From Bacteroidales bacterium (GTDB lineage Bacteria > Bacteroidota > Bacteroidia > Bacteroidales > P3): a DNA stretch of 49,893 nucleotides. Of this stretch, positions 44,130 through 49,893 are shown one piece after another; within the stretch, counting starts at the first letter, position 1; each line of letters starts with the position of its first letter. The DNA is taken from NCBI GenBank assembly GCA_017647785.1, contig JAGCJW010000019.1:1-49893 (forward strand). The letters run 5' to 3'. A model generated the notes under the pieces. The model had not been told where the DNA came from and made no database searches. It was given only the letters and a program-made list of their open reading frames with translations. The position numbers and the translations under genes are program-made.

Positions 44130-47100
44130 TGATTTACTATTAAAGAAATTAAACGGATTTATCCGTAAATACTATAAAAATATTTTGGTAAAGGGTTTGT
44201 TTTATTTCATAACCCTTTCCTTTTCTTCTTTTTTGTTTTTTATCTTAATTGAATTTATCGGTTACAATGGCATTATTGTAAGGACTATTATTTTTTATGT
44301 TTATATAGTTTTTGCTGTAATATTATTGTTAAGGTATATAGTTTATCCATTAACAAAACTATTTAATATAGGCAAAACAATTTCTCATGAAGATGCTGCT
44401 AAAATAATAGGTAAACATTTTCCTGAAGTTTCTGATAAATTATTAAATCTACTACAACTTAAGCAAATGTCTTTGTCTAATGAATCTAATATTTTATTAG
44501 CAAGTATAGATCAAAAGACAAAAGAACTGTCTCCAATATCTTTTCATAAGGCTATAGACAAAAGAAAAACCAAAAAAATAGGGGCTATAGCGTTATCAAT
44601 AATCACTTTATTGTTCGCACTTATTTTATTGTTTCCGAATTTTTTAAAAGATACTACTTATCGTTACATCAATCATAATCAATATTTTGAGAAACCAGCC
44701 CCATTTAAATTCGTATTAAAGAATTCCTCATTAGAAGTTTTGCAACAAGAAGACTACGAAGTAGAACTAAAAGTTGAAGGAAATATCTTGCCTGATAATG
44801 TTCAGATCAATGTTAATGGTCAAGAGTATCATATGAAGAAAAAGAATAAAACTACCTTTTCTCATAAAATACTACAAATACAAAAAAGTACACAAATCTT
44901 TTTTAGTGCTAATGGATATAATAGCAAACACTATATAATTAGAGTAAAACCTAAACCAATAATAGTAAATATCAAAGCAAAGATATATCCTCCTGCTTAC
45001 ACAAATCTGCAACCTATAGTTGTAAGTTCAATGAACGATATATCTGTTCCAAAAGGTTCTAAAATAATATGGGAAGGGTTGGTAAGGGATACAAAACAAA
45101 TATTGTTTATTCAGAAAGACAATCAATCGTCATTCACTCCTAATAAAAAAGGTGTCTTTTCTGCATCCTTTACTGCAATAAACGATATGGAATTCAAGCT
45201 AAAAACTACAAATCAATTCACAGATTATTCAGATACATTAAATATACAGGTAAAAGTAATCGAGGACTTATATCCGCAGATCGCAGTCGTAGAATACAAA
45301 GACACTATTTTGCCGGATATAATACTTTTTAGAGGACAAATTAAAGATGATTATGGCTTTGCTGAATTCAAGTTTCATTTGAACCATATCAAGAAAGAAG
45401 ATACTCTTTTCAAGAATCATACCATTGAATTCTCAAAAAAGGAAAATGCACAAGATTTTTACTATAACTACGACTTGTCATCTCTCAAATTAGAACAAGG
45501 AGATAAAATAGAATATTATTTTGAAATCAAAGACAATGATGCAATCAGTGGAGGTAAATTAACAAAGAGTAAAGTATTTACATTTAATCTTCTAACAGAA
45601 GAAGAAATAGAAACAAGAAAAGAAGAAAACTACGAAAATATTCAACAATCCACTCAAAGTGCATTGTCAAAAATCAAAGACTTGAAAGACAAAATAAATG
45701 CACTAAACAAAGAAATCGTAAATAAACAAGAACTATCATGGCAAGATAAAGAACAAATAAAAGAACTAATAAAGCAACAAGAAGATATCAAAAAGGCATT
45801 AGAAGAAATCCAACAATCAATAGAAGAAAATAATATTTTAGATGAAAAACTAACAGAGCAAGAGAAAGATATTTTAGATAAGCAAAGAGAATTAGAAGAC
45901 TTGTTTAATAGAGTTTTAGATGAGCAAATGAAAGATATTCTTGAAGAAATAAAAAAACTATCCGAAGAAAACATAGATAAAAACAAAATAAACGAAGCCT
46001 TAAATAATATTAAACTGAACAATGACAACTTATCAAAAGAATTAGATAAGAATATAGAAATGTATAAGCGTTTGGAACTTGAAAAGTTGACCAATGAAAT
46101 AACAGACAAATTAGATAAATTATCTCAAGAACAAAAATCACTCTCATCAGAATTGAATTCACATGCCAAAGAAGAAAATTTACAAAAACAAGAAAAACTC
46201 ACAGAAGACTTTGAACAACAACAAAAGAAATTAGACAAGATAGAAGAATTGTCAAAAGAAATAGAAGATTATAAACCTCTAAAAAGAGATAAACAATTAG
46301 AATCAGAAATAAACCAAAATCAAAAAGAAGCATCTGAAAAGCTAAATCAAAATAAATCAAAGAAGGCAAAAGAGAATATGAATTCTGCGTCTGAGCAAAT
46401 GCAACAAATGTCTAATGACATAAAGCAACAACAAAATGAATTAGAGTCAGAACAATTAGGAGAAGATATAGAACAAATACGACAAATACTAAAGAATCTT
46501 GTGCAAATATCAAAAGAGCAAGAAGACTTAATGAATATTATAAAAGTAACAAGAGTCTCTGATCCACAATATCAAGATGTTATCAAAAAACAATATAATT
46601 TAAGAGAAAAAATACAACCGATTTCTGATACACTATTCAATATAAGTAAACGTCAACTGCAAATAGGTTCAATGATAAATCAAGAATTAAATAAAATAGA
46701 CAACAATATAGAAAAATCGATAGAAACATTACTTCAGTATAACCAAGTACACTATTCAAACTATAGAAATAATTCAGTTCTTTCTTGGCAACAATACTCT
46801 ATGACATCAATGAACAATCTTGCTTTAATGTTGAGAGAAAGTTTAGAGAATATGAAAAATCAACAACAAAGCAATAATAGCAAAAGCAAATCATTGCAAC
46901 AATGTAATAATCCTTCAAATTCTCAACAACAGAGCAAACCTTCCAAACAAACTCTTAAAGACTTACAAGAATCCTTGAACAAAGAATTAGAAAGATTAAA
47001 AAAAGAATTAGAACAAGGTAACCAACAAGGAAAAAAGAAAATAGGGGAAAACTCAAAATTAAATGAATCTCTTGCAAAGGCTGCTGCACAACAAGAAATG

Positions 47101-47496
47101 ATAAGAAAACTCCTACAAAAAGAAGCAGAAAAACTAAAAGCAGAACAAGGCAAACCTTCAAAATTACTCAATGAAATTTCTAAACAAATGGAACAAACAG
47201 AAAAAGATATCGTAAACAAGAAAATAAGTCGTGCAACAATAAATCGTCAAGCAACAATATTGAGCAGATTGCTTGAACATGAAAAAGCAGAGAAAAAACA
47301 AGGTAAAGACAACAAAAGAGAATCTAAATCAGGTAAAGATAAGACAAATATTGAAATAAAGGAGTTTTTAGAATTTGAAAAGCTAAAAGAACAAGAGAAA
47401 GAACTATTTAAACAAATGCAACCAATGTACACTCCTTTTTATAAAGAAAAGATAAATAAGTATTTTTATAATATAGATAATAAAACACAAAAATAA
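44116..47496 (+). CDS. DUF4175-like membrane-anchored coiled-coil protein
   Basis: A 1126-aa protein. Two helices near residues 25-75 and one near 152-172 anchor it. A beta-rich extracytoplasmic part (about 190-490) follows, then a very long Lys/Glu/Gln-rich coiled coil to the end (about 500-1100) with Gln tracts such as QQQSNNSKSKSLQQ. It matches the large DUF4175 protein that in Bacteroidota precedes the ybeY-mnmG pair. Function unknown. It overlaps atpB by 14 bp, so its translation is probably coupled to it. No enzymatic motif is visible. Confidence 0.75.
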   Translation: MLKNSDLLLKKLNGFIRKYYKNILVKGLFYFITLSFSSFLFFILIEFIGYNGIIVRTIIFYVYIVFAVILLLRYIVYPLTKLFNIGKTISHEDAAKIIGKHFPEVSDKLLNLLQLKQMSLSNESNILLASIDQKTKELSPISFHKAIDKRKTKKIGAIALSIITLLFALILLFPNFLKDTTYRYINHNQYFEKPAPFKFVLKNSSLEVLQQEDYEVELKVEGNILPDNVQINVNGQEYHMKKKNKTTFSHKILQIQKSTQIFFSANGYNSKHYIIRVKPKPIIVNIKAKIYPPAYTNLQPIVVSSMNDISVPKGSKIIWEGLVRDTKQILFIQKDNQSSFTPNKKGVFSASFTAINDMEFKLKTTNQFTDYSDTLNIQVKVIEDLYPQIAVVEYKDTILPDIILFRGQIKDDYGFAEFKFHLNHIKKEDTLFKNHTIEFSKKENAQDFYYNYDLSSLKLEQGDKIEYYFEIKDNDAISGGKLTKSKVFTFNLLTEEEIETRKEENYENIQQSTQSALSKIKDLKDKINALNKEIVNKQELSWQDKEQIKELIKQQEDIKKALEEIQQSIEENNILDEKLTEQEKDILDKQRELEDLFNRVLDEQMKDILEEIKKLSEENIDKNKINEALNNIKLNNDNLSKELDKNIEMYKRLELEKLTNEITDKLDKLSQEQKSLSSELNSHAKEENLQKQEKLTEDFEQQQKKLDKIEELSKEIEDYKPLKRDKQLESEINQNQKEASEKLNQNKSKKAKENMNSASEQMQQMSNDIKQQQNELESEQLGEDIEQIRQILKNLVQISKEQEDLMNIIKVTRVSDPQYQDVIKKQYNLREKIQPISDTLFNISKRQLQIGSMINQELNKIDNNIEKSIETLLQYNQVHYSNYRNNSVLSWQQYSMTSMNNLALMLRESLENMKNQQQSNNSKSKSLQQCNNPSNSQQQSKPSKQTLKDLQESLNKELERLKKELEQGNQQGKKKIGENSKLNESLAKAAAQQEMIRKLLQKEAEKLKAEQGKPSKLLNEISKQMEQTEKDIVNKKISRATINRQATILSRLLEHEKAEKKQGKDNKRESKSGKDKTNIEIKEFLEFEKLKEQEKELFKQMQPMYTPFYKEKINKYFYNIDNKTQK

Positions 47497-47500
47497 AGAA

Positions 47501-47968
47501 ATGGATATCACTAATTATAAAAATAAAATCTGTTTAACAGATACTAATAAAATAAATGATTTCATAGAAAACATTTGTCAAGAACATAATATAACATATT
47601 ATTGTGGCGCAATATCAGTCTGTATAGAACAAGTTGTAAATTTATTGCGTGCTTTTTATGGAGGAGAGAAGGAAAAATATGTTCTATTTGAATTTGAGCA
47701 ATGTGTAGGAGGTGTTAGTTTTAGTATAGAGTGTGATAAAGATGTTTTTTCCTCTATGAATTTTGATAAAAACAAAGAGATAGAAGTAGATTCAGATGTA
47801 GATGTGTTTTTAATATCTAAATTAAGCGACCAAATCATTGTGTCAAAAGAGGGAAAAAACATAGAACTTTTGTTTTACGTTAATGGAATTGAACCAGAAC
47901 TCCTTTTAGATAGACAAGAAAAAATAAAACAGTTTTATTTAAAGAGAATACATCAAAGTATAAGTTAG
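47501..47968 (+). CDS. Small conserved protein, possibly of the HATPase fold
   Basis: A 155-aa soluble protein 4 bp after the DUF4175 gene and 6 bp before ybeY. The pattern FIENICQEHNITYYCGAISVCIEQVVNLL, then FEFEQCVGGVSFSIECDKDVF, resembles small ATP-binding proteins of the anti-sigma type found at this place in Bacteroidota, but the usual Asn box is not clear. A regulatory role is a guess. No signal peptide or membrane segment is visible. Confidence 0.5.
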   Translation: MDITNYKNKICLTDTNKINDFIENICQEHNITYYCGAISVCIEQVVNLLRAFYGGEKEKYVLFEFEQCVGGVSFSIECDKDVFSSMNFDKNKEIEVDSDVDVFLISKLSDQIIVSKEGKNIELLFYVNGIEPELLLDRQEKIKQFYLKRIHQSIS

Positions 47969-47974
47969 TTTTTT

Positions 47975-48406
47975 ATGAATATTCAATTTGCTTTTCAAAC
48001 TCCTTGTACATTAAAAAATAGAACTATCCTAAAAAAATGGATAGAGGCTATTATTAATAAATATGAAAAAGAGTTGGGAGATATATCCTATATTTTTTGT
48101 TCAGATGAACAACTTTTAGAAATTAACAAAGAGTATTTAAATCACGATTATTACACAGATATAATAACATTTGATTATTCTGAAGCAGAGATTGTGTCTG
48201 GAGACATGTTTATCTCTATTGATAGAATAAAAGATAATGCAAAAGCATTAAAGGTTCCATACCAAGAAGAATTGCATAGAGTTATTATTCATGGGGTTTT
48301 ACATCTTTTAGGCTTTAAAGACAAAACAGAAAGTGAAAGTCAAAAAATGCGACAATTAGAAGATGAAAGTTTATCTGTACTTTTAACCTTTTTAAATCAA
48401 AAATAA
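47975..48406 (+). CDS. ybeY: Endoribonuclease YbeY
   Basis: A 143-aa metalloprotein that takes part in 16S rRNA maturation and ribosome quality control. The motif IIHGVLHLLGFKDKTESE (about 105-122) supplies two zinc-type His; the third His of the classical HxxxHxxxxxH is replaced by Asp (GFKDK). As I recall, Bacteroides homologues show the same change. NKEYLNHDYYTDIITFDY is the second family signature. The gene lies directly before mnmG (0 bp gap). Confidence 0.92.
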   Translation: MNIQFAFQTPCTLKNRTILKKWIEAIINKYEKELGDISYIFCSDEQLLEINKEYLNHDYYTDIITFDYSEAEIVSGDMFISIDRIKDNAKALKVPYQEELHRVIIHGVLHLLGFKDKTESESQKMRQLEDESLSVLLTFLNQK

Positions 48407-49893
48407 ATGTTTCAAAAATTTGGTGTAATTGTAGTAGGAGCAGGTCATGCGGGTTGTGAAGCTGCAAGAGTAGCTGCCTTAATGGGTGCAGAAACTTTAC
48501 TTATAACTCAAAATTTAAATTCTATAGCGCAACTATCTTGTAATCCTGCTATGGGAGGTGTTGCAAAAGGGCAGATTGTTAGAGAAATAGATGCATTGGG
48601 AGGAATGTCTGGTATAATAACAGACCAAAATACCATGCAATTTAGAATGCTTAATAGAAGCAAAGGTCCTGCAATGTGGAGTCCAAGAGCTCAAGTTGAT
48701 AATATTACCTTTGGAATTTCGTGGAGAAGACAACTTGAATTAACTCCTAATTTGCAATTATGGCAAGATGAGGTTGTAGATTTAATAATAAATAATGGTA
48801 GAGTAGAAGGTGTTGTTACAAAAATAGGCTTAAAGATAGAATCTCAAACAGTTATTTTGACAAATGGAACGTTCTTAAACGGTAAAATACACATTGGAGA
48901 ACAAAATTTTGAAGGAGGACGTATAGGAGAAGAAGCTTCAAAAGGATTATCTGATAAGATGAAAGATATGGGATTTGAAGTTGAGAAGCTTAAAACAGGA
49001 ACTCCTATGAGAGTTGAGGGAAATTCAATTAACTTTTCTGTACTTCAAGAACAAAAAGGAGATGAAAATCCAGAGCAATTCTCTTTTATAACTTCTCGAA
49101 TAAAACAAATTGAACAAAAAAGCTGTTTTCTTGCATATACAAATGAAGAAGTACATGATATATTAAGAAAAGGTTTTGAAAAATCTCCAATGTTCCAAGG
49201 AAGAATCCAAGGAAGAGGACCAAGATATTGTCCTTCTATAGAAGATAAAATAGAAAGATTTTCAGATAAAAATAAGCACCAATTATTTGTAGAGCCTGAA
49301 TCAAGATATAGTAACCTTTACTACATAAATGGATTCTCCTCATCACTACCATTAGATGTACAATTCAAAGCACTAAGAACAATTCCTGGTTTTGAGAAAG
49401 CGATAATTCAAAAACCTGGATATGCAATAGAATATGATTATTTTCCACCAACTCAGTTAAAAGCAAACTTAGAAACAAAACTTGTTCAAGGACTATTCTT
49501 TGCTGGTCAAATAAACGGTACAACAGGTTATGAAGAAGCTGGGGCACAAGGTTTAATGGCTGGTATAAATGCTTGTATGACAATAAATGAAAGGGAACCG
49601 ATAATTCTAAAACGTTCGGAAAGTTACATAGGAGTATTAATAGATGATTTAATAACAAAAGGTGTTGATGAACCTTATAGAATGTTCACATCAAGAGCAG
49701 AATATAGAATATTGCTTCGTCAAGACAATGCTGATCAAAGACTAACTCCTTTGGGATATTCAATAGGTTTAGCAGATGAGTTGAGAATTAAGAAGATGGA
49801 GTCTAAAAAAGAAAATATTGAAAGACTGATTCATTTTATTAAATCTAATAGCGCATTGCCAGAAGAACTGAATGAAAGTTTTAAAGAATTAAA
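48407..49893 (+). CDS. mnmG: tRNA uridine 5-carboxymethylaminomethyl modification enzyme, 3' end missing
   Basis: The frame opens with [20 protein letters not shown] and continues for 495 codons to the window edge without a stop. It is FAD-binding MnmG (GidA), which with MnmE modifies the wobble uridine of several tRNAs. Landmarks are the GxGxxG dinucleotide motif at the start, [30 protein letters not shown]-like [13 protein letters not shown], and [20 protein letters not shown] full protein has roughly 620 residues, so about 125 are outside the window. It follows ybeY without a gap. Confidence 0.96.
   Translation, partial: MFQKFGVIVVGAGHAGCEAARVAALMGAETLLITQNLNSIAQLSCNPAMGGVAKGQIVREIDALGGMSGIITDQNTMQFRMLNRSKGPAMWSPRAQVDNITFGISWRRQLELTPNLQLWQDEVVDLIINNGRVEGVVTKIGLKIESQTVILTNGTFLNGKIHIGEQNFEGGRIGEEASKGLSDKMKDMGFEVEKLKTGTPMRVEGNSINFSVLQEQKGDENPEQFSFITSRIKQIEQKSCFLAYTNEEVHDILRKGFEKSPMFQGRIQGRGPRYCPSIEDKIERFSDKNKHQLFVEPESRYSNLYYINGFSSSLPLDVQFKALRTIPGFEKAIIQKPGYAIEYDYFPPTQLKANLETKLVQGLFFAGQINGTTGYEEAGAQGLMAGINACMTINEREPIILKRSESYIGVLIDDLITKGVDEPYRMFTSRAEYRILLRQDNADQRLTPLGYSIGLADELRIKKMESKKENIERLIHFIKSNSALPEELNESFKEL

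Noticed and set aside
45654..46109. Long antisense frame inside the DUF4175 gene
   Set aside because: It is a Ser/Phe-rich mirror of a Lys/Glu/Gln-rich coiled coil, with no promoter and no protein-like features.

Overview
The window is AT-rich DNA from a member of the Bacteroidota, most likely the order Bacteroidales. Signs of this are promoters of the TAnnTTTG (-7) type in front of many genes, a type IX secretion sorting domain, Omp28 and DUF6029 outer-membrane proteins, the DUF4175 / small protein / ybeY / mnmG gene order, and a tmRNA whose tag reads GENNYALAA, which as I recall matches the Porphyromonas gingivalis tag.

Positions 1 to about 8275 are accessory. This looks like one end of an integrative element, with a tyrosine recombinase (6767-7990) and its small partner gene next to a 285-bp gene-free end. 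Its cargo looks like defence genes: an AbiE-type toxin/antitoxin pair (4576-6218), a 977-aa protein joining a PHP phosphoesterase domain to an SMC/Rad50-like ATPase (1481-4414), a DUF2971 protein (321-1340) and a partial unknown gene at the left edge. The other end of the element is not visible.

From 8276 the DNA is mostly core genome. An outer-membrane barrel gene is followed by ispG, then by an operon of polyprenyl synthase, a TlpA-like thioredoxin, a DUF6029 protein, Omp28 and a T9SS cargo protein (10686-15447). A second operon holds a MerR regulator, ddl, alkaline phosphatase, ahcY and an ABC exporter (15638-21282). tRNA-Cys follows, then a phosphate block: porin-pstS-pstC-pstA-pstB on the minus strand, divergent from a phoB/phoR-like two-component pair on the plus strand. 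Next are a PatB/MalY-type aminotransferase and an SMR transporter.

Positions 29800 to 34070 are a less familiar locus: two small outer-membrane proteins, an AraC-type regulator and an unknown lipoprotein. It carries a duplicated intergenic element and a phased operator-like array. After it come tmRNA, tRNA-Asp, an EamA transporter and a DnaQ-like exonuclease. A minus-strand wall/envelope block follows (PBP2, RodA, EnvC-like protein, DsbD). The window ends with an isolated atpB, a giant DUF4175 coiled-coil protein, a small conserved protein, ybeY and the first 495 codons of mnmG.

The most interesting signals are regulatory DNA rather than new enzymes. There is a perfect 17-bp inverted repeat that brackets the -7 box of the phoB-like gene (26152-26195). 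There is a row of four GCCAAA motifs spaced 21/20/21 bp between the AraC gene and the lipoprotein (31662-31729). Exact 21-bp repeats occur in three intergenic regions. Two genes have the -7 box only 4 nt before the ATG, which implies leaderless mRNAs.
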